From Cupriavidus oxalaticus (GTDB lineage Bacteria; Pseudomonadota; Gammaproteobacteria; Burkholderiales; Burkholderiaceae): DNA of 64,000 nucleotides. Under the pieces are notes generated by a model, which made no database searches, was not told the DNA's origin, and saw only the letters and a program-made list of their open reading frames with translations. The DNA is taken from NCBI RefSeq assembly GCF_016894385.1, contig NZ_CP069811.1, positions 1,402,501-1,466,500 of the forward strand, given 5' to 3'. Positions 1-8,992 of the stretch are shown in pieces. The position numbers and the translations under genes were made by a program. How positions within the stretch are numbered: position 1 is the first letter of the stretch; each line of letters starts with the position of its first letter.

Positions 1-959
1 ACGGTCGCGCCGCTCGTCTGCCTGTTCTCCAGGGCGCGATGGGCCTGCGCGGCGTCTTCCAGTGCGAACTGCTGCTTCGGCTCGCTGGTGATCTTTCCGG
101 CCATCACCATGTCGAACACCTCGTTGGCCATGGCGAGCATGTGCGAGCGCGGCGTGGCGTAGTGCACCATGGCCGGACGCGTGACCCAGAGCGAGCCCTT
201 CGCCGCGAGCGTGCGGCTGTCGATCTCGACCGGGCCCGAAGTCGTGCCGTTGCTGACCAGCGTGCCGCGCACCTGCAGGCAGGACAGCGAGGCGTCCAGC
301 GTGGACTTGCCGACCGAATCGAACACCACCGGGACCTTCTTGCCGTCGGTGATTTCCATCACGCGGTCGACGATGTTCTCGCGCGAGGTGACGATGACGT
401 GCGAGCAGCCGTTGGCCCTGGCAAGCTCCGCCTTCTCGTCGGTGCTGACCGTCCCGATCATGTTCACGCCAAGCGCGCGTGCCCACTGGCAGGCGATCAG
501 GCCCACGCCTCCGGCCGCGGCGTGATAGAGGATGGTCTCGCCGCCCTTGAGCGGGTAGACCTGGCGGAACAGGTATTGCGCCGTCATGCCCTTCATGATG
601 AGCGTGGAGGCGACACGGTCGGACACGCCGTCCGGCAGGGGGATCAGCCACTCGGCAGGCATCACCCGCACGTCCGAGTAGGCGCCCTGCGGGCCGAGCA
701 GGTAGCCCACGCGGTCGCCCACGCGGATGTCGGTGACGCCGGGGCCCACAGCCTCGACCACGCCCACGGCGTCGGAGCCGAGGCCATTGGGCAGGTCCAG
801 CGGGTAGTGGCCGGTGCGGAAATAGATATCGATGAAATTGACAGCGATGTAGCTGTGCCGCACGCGCGCCTGGCCGGGGCCTGGATCGCCGACTTCCACG
901 GTCTCGAGCTTGAGCACGTCTGCGCTGCCCGTCTCGTGGAACCGGATTGCTTTTGCCAT
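1..959 (-). CDS. NADPH:quinone oxidoreductase, zinc-independent MDR family (C-terminus outside window)
   Basis: The protein begins MAKAIRFHETGSADVLKLE and reads open to the window edge (319 codons), so only a few C-terminal residues are missing from a family of about 325. The cofactor-binding AAAGGVG motif sits near mid-protein, preceded by a GroES-like N-domain with the NFIDIY segment typical of QOR. No zinc-binding cysteine cluster is visible. The family reduces quinones or alpha,beta-unsaturated carbonyls with NADPH in the cytosol. It is last in a leftward gene run behind an SDR and two BKACE genes, 73 bp after the SDR, so it probably belongs to that catabolic operon. The substrate cannot be read from the sequence. 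Confidence 0.85.
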   Translation of the reverse strand, partial: MAKAIRFHETGSADVLKLETVEVGDPGPGQARVRHSYIAVNFIDIYFRTGHYPLDLPNGLGSDAVGVVEAVGPGVTDIRVGDRVGYLLGPQGAYSDVRVMPAEWLIPLPDGVSDRVASTLIMKGMTAQYLFRQVYPLKGGETILYHAAAGGVGLIACQWARALGVNMIGTVSTDEKAELARANGCSHVIVTSRENIVDRVMEITDGKKVPVVFDSVGKSTLDASLSCLQVRGTLVSNGTTSGPVEIDSRTLAAKGSLWVTRPAMVHYATPRSHMLAMANEVFDMVMAGKITSEPKQQFALEDAAQAHRALENRQTSGAT

Positions 960-1032
960 GATTTGTCTCCTGAAATTCGTTGCTTATTGCGTCTGAGCGC
1001 GCCTGGGGCAATCCCACTGCCCGGCAAGGCGA

Positions 1033-1779
1033 CTACATCGCTGTCTTGCCGCCGTTGACTGCCAGAATCTGGCCCGTTATGTACCTGGACCGTGCGGACG
1101 CCAGGAACACGATGGCGTCGGCGACCTCCTCCGGGGTGCCAATGCGGCCCGCCGGAATACCCGCGGCAACTGCCGCAATTTTCTCGGCGCCTCCCGCAAT
1201 GCGATCCAGCATCCCGGTCTCGATCGGGCCAGGGGCAACCGCATTGACCCGCACATTCGATCTGGCCGCATCGAGTGCTGCGGCCTTGGTCAAGCCTTCG
1301 ATTGCGTGCTTGCTGGCCACATACATCGGATTCTGTGCGTTGCCGCGGCTCCCCATGGTGGAGGAGAGATTGATCACAACGCCCTCCTTCTGCTCCAGCA
1401 TGACGCGCAACGCGTACTTCATGCTCAGGAACGTCCCCAGGACATTGGCGTCGAAGGTCGCTGCATAGGATTCAACCGTCTGGTCGACGATCGACCCGGG
1501 CGTGCCTTCGGTCCCTGCACTGTTCACTGCGACATCGAGCCGCCCAAAGCGGGTGATGGTGTGCTCGACGAGCTGGCGGACCTGCTCCTCATTCGCTACG
1601 TCAGCGGGCACGAACTCGGCCTCGGCACCGAGCTCCCGGAGTTGAGACACCAGTGCGGCGCCTGCAGCGGCATTGCGGCCGGAGCAAACCAGTTGTGCCC
1701 CATCACGGCCAAAGGCAAGCGCCGTTGCGCGGCCGATTCCAGACGTGGCTCCCGTAACGAGAACGACGGTACGAGTCAT
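1033..1779 (-). CDS. SDR family NAD(P)-dependent oxidoreductase
   Basis: A 248-residue classical short-chain dehydrogenase. Visible are the Rossmann motif GATSGIG near residue 10, NSAG in place of NNAG, the catalytic serine in NLSST and the YVASK active-site Tyr/Lys. I chose the ATG at 1779 because AGGGA lies about six bases upstream and the SDR fold starts right after it; an in-frame start at 1851 would add 24 unrelated residues. It lies 108 bp downstream of a BKACE gene and upstream of a quinone oxidoreductase on the same strand. A role in oxidising a hydroxy-acid to the keto acid cleaved by BKACE is plausible but is inference. Confidence 0.85.
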   Translation of the reverse strand: MTRTVVLVTGATSGIGRATALAFGRDGAQLVCSGRNAAAGAALVSQLRELGAEAEFVPADVANEEQVRQLVEHTITRFGRLDVAVNSAGTEGTPGSIVDQTVESYAATFDANVLGTFLSMKYALRVMLEQKEGVVINLSSTMGSRGNAQNPMYVASKHAIEGLTKAAALDAARSNVRVNAVAPGPIETGMLDRIAGGAEKIAAVAAGIPAGRIGTPEEVADAIVFLASARSRYITGQILAVNGGKTAM

Positions 1780-1887
1780 GGCATTCCCTATTTGAATCAA
1801 GTCAAAACAGCTCGATCCGGTTACAGCAATTTCAGGCTGGCGTGCACACATCGACCGGATCGATTCTTTTTCTGCGCCCTGGCAGGC

Positions 1888-2946
1888 TCAGGCTACCCGG
1901 CGCAGCGGCACGTTCTTGACACCGGGCTTGCGGTTCGGGGTCATGCCGTTGGCGGCCAGGGTTTCATCGACATCGTCGTACCAGGTGCCGATGCGGTAAA
2001 TTTCCCGCGCTTCCTTGCCATTGGCGATTTCGCGGCCCAGTTCCCTGGCGATACGCACGGTCTGCTGGATCTGCTGCACCGAGGTGAAGCGATTGCCGTG
2101 CTGATCGATGAGGGTGTCCTCGATGCCGCAGCGCACGTGCATACCCATTGCCAGCGCCATCGTGTTCCACGGCAGTACGTTCTTGAACAACGACTCCGAG
2201 GTGATGGTGCAGCCGTCCGGTGCACGCTGGATGAAGTCGAACAGGTTGTACGGGTGCGGGCCATGGTGGCCGCCGCCGATGCCGATGCAGGTCAGGTTCA
2301 GCGGGCCCTTGTACAGGCCCCTGCGCACCATGCGGTCCAGCGTTTCGAGCGCATGCATGCCGACCAGCTGGAAGTGCGGCTGGATGCCGGCTTCCTGCAG
2401 GCGGCGCAGGTGCTCTTCTGCCCAGCCCGGGCCCGCCGGAACAATCATTTCACGGTACGCGTCGTAGACGGCCGGGTTGGCCATGTGCGTGTTCTCGTAA
2501 AACTCCGGGTAGATCAACTCCATGATGTTCATCTGGATGGTGTTGAGTGCTACCGTCACCTGGTCAGGCTTGGGGTCGAGATCCGCCAGCGCGTGACGCG
2601 TGTCGTCATCCAGCCACTTCGCGGCCTGGCCTTCATCTTCCGGTGCGAACGAGATCGAGCCGCCGACCTGGATGATCATGTCCGGCACCGCCTTGCGCAC
2701 GCCGGCGATCAGTTCGTTGAACATGGACAGGCGCTTGGAGCCCTTGCCATCCGGCTCACGCACGTGCAGGTGCAGCACGCTGGCGCCGGCTTCATAGCAA
2801 TCCACCGCCTTCTGGATCTGCGCTTCCATGGTCACCGGGATATCTTCCGGGAAATCTTCCGGCATCCACTCGGGGCCGTATGGGGCCACGGTGATGACCA
2901 CCTTGTCCATGTTCTCCGGGTGCAGGGAATCATCCAGGAATTGCAT
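1888..2946 (-). CDS. BKACE (DUF849) beta-keto acid cleavage enzyme, paralogue 1
   Basis: A 352-residue member of the BKACE family, zinc enzymes that condense a beta-keto acid with acetyl-CoA to give acetoacetate and a new acyl-CoA. The zinc motif HLHVRE is at residues 59-64 and a conserved GIED segment follows in the C-terminal half. AAGGAG five bases before the ATG fixes the start. It is an unusually close paralogue of the enzyme at 32064-33119 (roughly four in five residues the same by eye) but distant from its immediate neighbour at 3049-3984. Substrate class cannot be assigned without specificity-residue analysis. Confidence 0.88.
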   Translation of the reverse strand: MQFLDDSLHPENMDKVVITVAPYGPEWMPEDFPEDIPVTMEAQIQKAVDCYEAGASVLHLHVREPDGKGSKRLSMFNELIAGVRKAVPDMIIQVGGSISFAPEDEGQAAKWLDDDTRHALADLDPKPDQVTVALNTIQMNIMELIYPEFYENTHMANPAVYDAYREMIVPAGPGWAEEHLRRLQEAGIQPHFQLVGMHALETLDRMVRRGLYKGPLNLTCIGIGGGHHGPHPYNLFDFIQRAPDGCTITSESLFKNVLPWNTMALAMGMHVRCGIEDTLIDQHGNRFTSVQQIQQTVRIARELGREIANGKEAREIYRIGTWYDDVDETLAANGMTPNRKPGVKNVPLRRVA

Positions 2947-3048
2947 TTCGTTCTCCTTGATAAGGGATTTATTTATCGGCGTCGCAGCAAATTGCGGAGG
3001 CCGGGTCTGGCATCAGTTGACTTGAATGGCTTGTCGCCGATGGATTAC

Positions 3049-3984
3049 TCAGAATGCGACCGCATGTCTGCCCTTCAACTGAAGCATGTCGCGCGTCTCA
3101 TCCGGCGTGGCCACCTCCAGATTCAGCGATTTCAGGATCCCGACGATGCGCCTGACCTGATCGGCGTTGCTGGTCGAAAGCCGGCCCGGACCGTCCCAAA
3201 GCGAATCCTCCAGGCCCACGCGCACATTGCCGCCCATCGCGGCCGCCATGGAAGCGATCGGCATCTGGCTGCGGCCCGCACCCAGCACGGACCAGTAGTA
3301 GTCCTTGCCAAACAGCCGTTCGGCGGTGCGGCGCATATGCATGACGTCATCGGGATGCGTGCCGATGCCGCCGAGCAGGCCGAACACGGACTGGATGAAG
3401 AACGGCGGCTTGAGGATGCCGCGGTCAATGAAATGCGCAGCCGTGTAGAGATGGCTGGTGTCGTAGCATTCGACCTCGAAGCGAGTCCCGTTGTCGGCGC
3501 ACGATTCCAGGATGTAGCGGATCTCCTTGAACGTGTTGCGGAAGACGCGGTCTTCCGAGCCCTCGAGGTAAGGACGCTCCCAGTCGTACTTGAACGCTTT
3601 GTGCCTGCCCAGCATCGGGTACAACCCGAAGTTCATCGACCCCATGTTCAGCGAGGCGACTTCGGGCTTGAGTTGCAGCGCCGGTTGCAGCCGCTCCTCG
3701 ACGAGCATGTTGGGGGCGCCACCGGTGGTGAGGTTGATGATGACGTCGGTACGCGCGGCGATCTCCGGAAGGAATTCGCGGAAGAGCGCGGGATCCTGGG
3801 ACGGCTGGCCATTCTCCGGCTTGCGCGCGTGCAGATGGACGATCGAGGCGCCGGCCTGGGCCGCACCGACTGCCTCGCCGGCAATGTCTTCTGCCGTGAT
3901 GGGCAGGTAGGGGGACATCGTTGGCGTGTGAATGCCGCCCGTTACGGCGCAGGTGACTATGACCTTGTTCTGAGGGGCTGCCAT
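3049..3984 (-). CDS. BKACE (DUF849) beta-keto acid cleavage enzyme, divergent member
   Basis: A 311-residue DUF849/BKACE protein, the usual family length. The zinc-ligand pair is in IVHLHARKP (H50, H52) and the conserved acid is in GLEDSLW (E259), so the catalytic core looks intact. It is the first gene of a leftward run with a second BKACE 102 bp downstream. The 163-bp gap to the divergent AraC gene at 4148 carries a tandem 16-bp direct repeat (4044-4080), matching operators found before three other genes in this window. No strong Shine-Dalgarno is seen. Two different BKACEs in tandem suggest two beta-keto acids in one pathway, or a two-subunit arrangement; neither is shown. Confidence 0.88.
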   Translation of the reverse strand: MAAPQNKVIVTCAVTGGIHTPTMSPYLPITAEDIAGEAVGAAQAGASIVHLHARKPENGQPSQDPALFREFLPEIAARTDVIINLTTGGAPNMLVEERLQPALQLKPEVASLNMGSMNFGLYPMLGRHKAFKYDWERPYLEGSEDRVFRNTFKEIRYILESCADNGTRFEVECYDTSHLYTAAHFIDRGILKPPFFIQSVFGLLGGIGTHPDDVMHMRRTAERLFGKDYYWSVLGAGRSQMPIASMAAAMGGNVRVGLEDSLWDGPGRLSTSNADQVRRIVGILKSLNLEVATPDETRDMLQLKGRHAVAF

Positions 3985-4043
3985 GGGGTTCCGTCTGTCG
4001 TCGATTTATGCGATCAGTCTAGTAATCCCGGGTTGGCCGTTGT

Positions 4044-4080
4044 CTCTCATTTCACGACATCCATATCTCATTTCGTGACA
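4044..4080 (-). promoter_or_regulatory. tandem AraC-type operator, copy A
   Basis: Two 16-bp direct repeats, CTCTCATTTCACGACA and ATCTCATTTCGTGACA, start 21 bp apart (two helical turns) in the gap between the BKACE gene at 3984 and the AraC gene at 4148. The CATTTC..GACA core matches copies B, C and D. Orientation relative to the leftward gene is the same as in the other copies. Binding by the neighbouring AraC protein is inferred. Confidence 0.6.
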
Positions 4081-4147
4081 GAATGTCGAGGCATTCGGGT
4101 TTCCCCGGAACGAACGGATCCGGGTTCCACCGGGTGAAGGAGAGGCA

Positions 4148-5158
4148 ATGAGCACATTGATTCGCACTGGCGTGCTGACCCACTATTTCAAGGTTGCGAA
4201 GCAATTGGACCTTGAACCGCGGCCGTTGCTGCGCAAGCTGGGGTTGAGCAGCGAGATGCTTGCAGACCCGGAACACTGGATTTCCGGGAGTGCCGCCGTA
4301 ACCTTGCTGGAAGAGTCAGCGCGACTCACGCAATGCCCGACGTTCGGGCTGCGAATGGCCGACCTGTGGCAACTGTCCGACCTCGGCGTCGTCAGCGTAT
4401 TGCTCACGCATCAAAGAACGCTGCGCGACGCGCTTGGAACCATGATCCAGTATCGGCACCTGATGAATGAATTCCTGGTCATCCGTATCGAGGAGACCGG
4501 AAGGAAGGTCATCGTGCGGGAGGACGTCGTTGCGGATGAAGCCGGGCCGACCATGCAGTCGGTCGAACTGGCGCTGGGCACACTGTCACGCATGTGCAGC
4601 ACACTGATCGGCACGTCCTGGCATCCCCTCAGCGTCCATTTCACGCATGACGCTCCCGATGATCTGCGGCTGCACCGCCGCATCTTCGGGGGAAAGCTGG
4701 AGTTTGCCAGCGCTTTCAATGGCTTGATCTGCCGCGCTGCCGACCTGGACTTGCCCAACCCGATTGCCGACCCCGTCATGGCACGCCATGCGCAACGCCT
4801 GCTTGCAGGCCTGCCGGGGGCCAACGAGCCGTCGATTGTGCTCGAGGTGCGCAAGGCCATCTATCTGATGCTTCCGGCAGGGCGCGCGACGATCGAGCAG
4901 GTTGCTCAGGGCCTGGGGATGAACGTGCGTACGCTGCAGCGCCAACTCGAAGGCGCTGGCAAGGCCTTCTCAGACATGGTCAATGGCGTACGGCGCGATC
5001 TCGTTACCCACTATATGGACAACAGAAGTTACTCGCTCGGACGCATTGCCGAATCGCTTGGCTACTCTGCCTATGGTTCGTTCGTCCGTTGGTTCACGGC
5101 GCAGTTCGGCATGACGCCGACGCAGTGGCGCAGTACCAGGCTGCGCAATATACGGTGA
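4148..5158 (+). CDS. AraC-family transcriptional regulator (Arabinose_bd / OruR type)
   Basis: 336 residues. The N-terminal two thirds resemble the ligand-sensing domain PF12625 found in OruR/ArgR-type AraC proteins. The last 100 residues form the double helix-turn-helix, with the GMNVRTLQRQL and IAESLGYSAYGSFVRWF segments. GGAG seven bases before the ATG supports the start. It is divergent from the BKACE run and followed by a Bug binding protein, and tandem operators flank it on both sides (4044-4080 and 5222-5258). The paralogue at 27097-28113 shares the whole architecture and sits beside the same kind of operator, so the two probably arose by duplication. It is likely a local activator; the inducer is unknown. 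Confidence 0.88.
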   Translation: MSTLIRTGVLTHYFKVAKQLDLEPRPLLRKLGLSSEMLADPEHWISGSAAVTLLEESARLTQCPTFGLRMADLWQLSDLGVVSVLLTHQRTLRDALGTMIQYRHLMNEFLVIRIEETGRKVIVREDVVADEAGPTMQSVELALGTLSRMCSTLIGTSWHPLSVHFTHDAPDDLRLHRRIFGGKLEFASAFNGLICRAADLDLPNPIADPVMARHAQRLLAGLPGANEPSIVLEVRKAIYLMLPAGRATIEQVAQGLGMNVRTLQRQLEGAGKAFSDMVNGVRRDLVTHYMDNRSYSLGRIAESLGYSAYGSFVRWFTAQFGMTPTQWRSTRLRNIR

Positions 5159-5221
5159 GCCGCGTGCCTAGGCATCTTCTCGTTTTCCCGCGCGGTCCCG
5201 AAAGGATGGGCTTTCCCTGAT

Positions 5222-5258
5222 TGTCCCGAAATGTCAAATATTTGCCCCCGAATGTTAA
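5222..5258 (+). promoter_or_regulatory. tandem AraC-type operator, copy B
   Basis: On the sense strand of the following gene it reads TGTCCCGAAATGTCAA, five bases, then TGCCCCCGAATGTTAA; half-sites start 21 bp apart. It ends 90 bp before the Bug gene start at 5349. Half-sites match copies C and D closely (TGCCCCGGAATGTCAA in C), with the same orientation relative to the downstream gene. Confidence 0.65.
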
Positions 5259-5348
5259 GACGCTTTGCATCGACTGCCCATACTTGCTGGCACGACTTCC
5301 GTCGTCAATGGCGCCCATTTAGAGCCCACCCATAACGAGGAGACATCT

Positions 5349-6326
5349 ATGCCAATCCGCCCTGCCCTGCACTGCGTGCGCCGCGCCGCCGTCTGCGCTG
5401 TCCTGGCCCTGTCCATGCCCGTCGCCATGGCATGGACCAACAAGCCGGTCCGGGTACTGATTCCTGCGCCTGCCGGCGGCACCATGGATGTGCTGGCACG
5501 TGTGCTGTCCGAAGCGCTCACGGCTGAACTGGGCCAGCCCGTGGTGATCGATAACAAGCCGGGCGCCGGCGGCGGCATTGCGATCAACACGATGCTGGCG
5601 GCGCCGGCCGACGGGCACACCATCCTGGTGTCCACCACCAACGTGCTCACGGAGATCCCGCATGTGATGAAGACCTCTTTCGATCCGATGAAGGACGTGA
5701 AGCCCGTGGCCGCGGTGGCCAGGTCGACCCTCGTGCTGGTCGGGTCGGCGAGCCTGCCGCCCAAGGACCTGCCGAGCCTGGTCAGCTATGCGAAGGCCCA
5801 TTCGGGCCAGCTCAGCTTTGCTTCCTACAGCGCGGGCACGGTCGCCCACTATGCCGGCCTGATCATGAACCAGAAAGCCGGCATGGACCTGCAGCACGTG
5901 CCGTTTGCCGGCTCTCCGCCGGCGCTGACACAGGTCATGGGCGGACAGATCGCCGTGATGTACGACGGCATGGTGACCTCGCTGCCGATGATCAAGGCCG
6001 GCAAGCTGCAGGCCTATGCCCTCGCCGCGAAACAGCGCTCGCCGCTGCTGCCGCAGGTCCCGACCTTTGCCGAGCTGGGCTATCCGGACATTGACTTCAA
6101 CAACTGGGCGGGCGTGTTCGTATCGGCCAAGGTGCCGGCAGACGTGATCCAGAAAATCCAGGCTGCCGTCTACAAGGCGGCCTCGGCGCCCAAGGTGCAG
6201 GACCGGATTCTCGGGCTCGGCTTCGAGACCATGCCAGCGCAAACCCTTGCCCAGCTTGGCCAGGGCTTGCGCGCCGAATACGATCGCAATGCCGCCATCG
6301 TGAAGGCCAACAACATCCAGCCCTGA
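5349..6326 (+). CDS. Bug/TctC-type tripartite tricarboxylate transporter substrate-binding protein
   Basis: 325 residues with a signal peptide ending near the AMA sequence at about residue 27, then the family hallmark VRVLIPAPAGGTMDVLAR and VVIDNKPGAGGG. Bug proteins are periplasmic receptors for carboxylates, some feeding TctAB permeases and many acting alone. The start at 5349 follows GAGGAG; the 28 residues further upstream are not signal-like. No TctA/TctB permease genes are adjacent, the common orphan situation in Cupriavidus. Operator copy B lies upstream, so uptake of the pathway's substrate is a reasonable guess. Confidence 0.88.
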   Translation: MPIRPALHCVRRAAVCAVLALSMPVAMAWTNKPVRVLIPAPAGGTMDVLARVLSEALTAELGQPVVIDNKPGAGGGIAINTMLAAPADGHTILVSTTNVLTEIPHVMKTSFDPMKDVKPVAAVARSTLVLVGSASLPPKDLPSLVSYAKAHSGQLSFASYSAGTVAHYAGLIMNQKAGMDLQHVPFAGSPPALTQVMGGQIAVMYDGMVTSLPMIKAGKLQAYALAAKQRSPLLPQVPTFAELGYPDIDFNNWAGVFVSAKVPADVIQKIQAAVYKAASAPKVQDRILGLGFETMPAQTLAQLGQGLRAEYDRNAAIVKANNIQP

Positions 6327-6582
6327 CGGTGCGCGACTCCGGCGGCGTTGGCTGTTTCCTTCCTGCCGGAGCTCGCTTTAGCACCCGTCTCATGATGAAA
6401 AAAGGGCGCGAAGCCTGCTTCCATCGCCACCCGCTCGCGCAATGTCCCCAGCGGTCACGGCAAAGACCCCTGTCATCAAGCACCAGGCCGACCGTCTGCC
6501 TAGAATCGGCACACATACCTCACGGCACAGCGCACCGCGCACCGCCGCCGCCTCGGTCCGCCGAAACTCGCAGGAGCTTGCT

Positions 6583-7830
6583 TTGCCTCTCACCCATGCC
6601 CTGGACCATGCCGACACCCCCGAAGAGGTGGGGCTGTCCGCGCGGCGGCTGCGGTCGATCTCGTCGGTGATCAATGCGGATGTCGACCGGCGCAAGATCC
6701 CGGGCGCTGTCGTGCTGGTTGCGCGCAAGGGCCGGATCGCCTGGTTCGAGGCGTTTGGCTTCGAGCATGCGGATACCCAATCGCGACCGATGCAGCGCCA
6801 TTCGGTGTTCCGCATTGCAGCGATGACGCGGCCCGTTGTCGGCGTGGCAGCGCTGATATTGATGGAAGAAGGCCGGCTGGCCCTGAACGACCCGGTCGAA
6901 CGCTACATCCCCGAGTTCGCCTGCCTCCAGGTCGGCGTCGAATCGGCCGATGCGAATACAGGGGAGCGCCGCCTTGCGCTCGAACCCATGCGCCGCGCCA
7001 TGACTGTTCACGACCTGTTCCGGCACACCTCCGGTCTGACATACGGGCAATTCGGCGATTCGCTGGTGCAGCGCCGGTATCGCGATACCGGCCTGATGGA
7101 CCCTGCACAGACCAATGCCGAGATGGTCGCGAAGCTGGCGGCCATTCCGCTGCAATGCCAGCCGGGCGAGGTGTTCGAATATGGCATGTCCACCGACGTG
7201 CTCGGCCGCATCGTCGAGATCGTTTCGGGCATGGACCTCGCTCACTTCGTCGCCGAGCGCGTGACGCGGCCACTGCGCATGCATGCAACAGGCTTCCGGT
7301 TGATCCGGCAGGACGGCGCCGGCCTGGCGCTGCCCTCCGGCGCATCCGGCAAATCCACCGCCCTGTTCGACTACGACGAGCAGGGCCCGCCTCGCTGGCA
7401 TTCCGGGGGCGCCGGCCTGCTGTCCACGGCCGGCGACTACGCGCGCTTCTGCCAGATGCTGCTCAACGGCGGTGTGCTCGATGGCGTGCGCCTGCTCTCC
7501 AGGAAGACGGTCGAACTGATGCTTGGCAACCATCTGCCCCGGTCCACGCGCTTTGGCGGTTCGACAACAGGGCTCGGCATCAACGCGCCACTGCCCGATC
7601 TCGGCCAGGGCCATGGCCTGACAGTGGGCGTACGCACCGCCCCGGGCTTGAGCCCGGTACCGGGTTCGGTCGGCGATTTCTACTGGGGCGGCGCGCTCGG
7701 AACCTATTTCTGGGCGGATCCGCAAGAGCAGCTGCTTGCCATCCTGATGCTTCAGGAAAACGACCTGGCGACGCGCGCCGGATACCGGTCCCTGTTACGC
7801 AACCTCGTATACGGCGCGCTGGAAGACTGA
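6583..7830 (+). CDS. class C beta-lactamase / esterase-fold protein lacking the catalytic SxxK
   Basis: 415 residues from a TTG start that sits six bases after CAGGAG; an ATG at 6442 would add 47 poorly conserved residues. The fold is that of serine beta-lactamase-like hydrolases: EVGLSARRL at the start, VFEYGMSTDVLGRIVE (tyrosine motif region), and WHSGGAGLLSTAGDYARF. The nucleophile motif is changed: family members read FRIASMTKP, but here residues 76-84 read FRIAAMTRP, so both the serine (A80) and the lysine (R83) are replaced. The frame is otherwise intact. It may be a binding or regulatory pseudoenzyme rather than an esterase. Confidence 0.8.
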   Translation: MPLTHALDHADTPEEVGLSARRLRSISSVINADVDRRKIPGAVVLVARKGRIAWFEAFGFEHADTQSRPMQRHSVFRIAAMTRPVVGVAALILMEEGRLALNDPVERYIPEFACLQVGVESADANTGERRLALEPMRRAMTVHDLFRHTSGLTYGQFGDSLVQRRYRDTGLMDPAQTNAEMVAKLAAIPLQCQPGEVFEYGMSTDVLGRIVEIVSGMDLAHFVAERVTRPLRMHATGFRLIRQDGAGLALPSGASGKSTALFDYDEQGPPRWHSGGAGLLSTAGDYARFCQMLLNGGVLDGVRLLSRKTVELMLGNHLPRSTRFGGSTTGLGINAPLPDLGQGHGLTVGVRTAPGLSPVPGSVGDFYWGGALGTYFWADPQEQLLAILMLQENDLATRAGYRSLLRNLVYGALED

Positions 7831-7905
7831 GCAGCGAGCGCGTGACGGCGACCGGCAGTGCGGCCCGCGCACTCGGCGCCAGGCACAAATTATGGAGGAG
7901 CAAGC

Positions 7906-8925
7906 ATGAAGACAATGAACCGGCGCTGGATCCTCAGGCAGCGCCCCGTCGGCGATATCGGCGACAACGACCTGCAGCTCGTGGAAGCACCGCTGCCTCG
8001 ACCGCGCGACGGCGAGATCCTGGTGCGCAACATCTATCTCATGGTGGCGCCGACCAACCGCGTCTGGATGAGCGATATCGACCAGTACATGGCCCCGGTG
8101 GCGCTGGGCGAGGTGATGCGCGGCGTCACCATGGGCGTGGTCATGGAGTCCCATCACCCGGACTTCAGGCCTGGCGATATTGTTGAAGGCGCCATGGCGT
8201 GGGAAGAGTATTCGGTAACGCGAACTGCCCGGCGCGTCCCGGTGGAGTACGGCCTGCCCCTGCATGCCTATGCGAGCGTGCTGGGCAGCTCCGGCATGAC
8301 GGCCTATTTCGGCATGCTCGACATTGCCAGGCCCAAGGCCGGCGAGACCATTGTGGTATCGGCCGCCGCAGGCGGCGTCGGCTCGATCGCCGGCCAGATC
8401 GGCAAGATACTTGGCTGCCGGGTGGTGGGCGTTGCGGGCGGCCAGAACAAATGCCGGTTGGTCACGGAAGAGTTTGGCCTGGATGCCTGTGTCGACTACA
8501 AGGCCGGCAACGTGCTTGCCGACCTTCGCGCCGCCTGCCCGGACGGCATCGACGTCGATTTCGAGAACGTGGGCGGGGACACCATGGATGCCGTGCTGGC
8601 TCTGATCAATCCGGGTGCCCGCATCGCCCTGTGCGGGATGATCTCGACTTACAACGCGAGCGGTGACTGGTGGAGCCCGAAGATGTTCCGCAACGTCATC
8701 ATGAAACGCGCGCGCATCGAAGGGTTCCTCATTTCGGACTACCGCCCGAGGTTCCACGAAGCCGTGGAAGTCATGGCGAAATGGGTCAGGGACGGCCAGC
8801 TCAAGTACCGGGTCGACGTCATCGAGGGCATCGAGCAGGCGCCCGCCGCCCTGAACCGCCTGTTTGCCGGCAAGAACATCGGCAAGCAGCTTGTCCGCCT
8901 TGCCCCCGAATCCGTAATCGGCTGA
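7906..8925 (+). CDS. NADP-dependent MDR oxidoreductase (LTB4DH / CurA-like)
   Basis: 339 residues, begun at the ATG preceded by GGAGGAG. The N-terminal segment RRWILRQRPVG and the nucleotide-binding AAAGGVGS, followed by GKILGCRVVGVAGG, are typical of the leukotriene B4 12-hydroxydehydrogenase/prostaglandin reductase group, which reduces or oxidises alkenal and alkenone double bonds with NADP(H). It lies 75 bp after the beta-lactamase-fold gene and 67 bp before an SDR on the same strand, probably one transcript. Likely cytosolic; the substrate is unknown. Confidence 0.85.
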   Translation: MKTMNRRWILRQRPVGDIGDNDLQLVEAPLPRPRDGEILVRNIYLMVAPTNRVWMSDIDQYMAPVALGEVMRGVTMGVVMESHHPDFRPGDIVEGAMAWEEYSVTRTARRVPVEYGLPLHAYASVLGSSGMTAYFGMLDIARPKAGETIVVSAAAGGVGSIAGQIGKILGCRVVGVAGGQNKCRLVTEEFGLDACVDYKAGNVLADLRAACPDGIDVDFENVGGDTMDAVLALINPGARIALCGMISTYNASGDWWSPKMFRNVIMKRARIEGFLISDYRPRFHEAVEVMAKWVRDGQLKYRVDVIEGIEQAPAALNRLFAGKNIGKQLVRLAPESVIG

Positions 8926-8992
8926 ATGCCGCGGCCCCGCAGTCCCTCGGCTCATCAGCCCCTCGGCCCCTCGGCCCTTACCTGCGACATCC

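Noticed and set aside
1306..4137. 943-codon open frame on the plus strand
   Set aside because: It is antisense to the SDR and two BKACE genes, has no recognisable domain and is rich in Arg/His/Val as expected of a GC-rich shadow frame.
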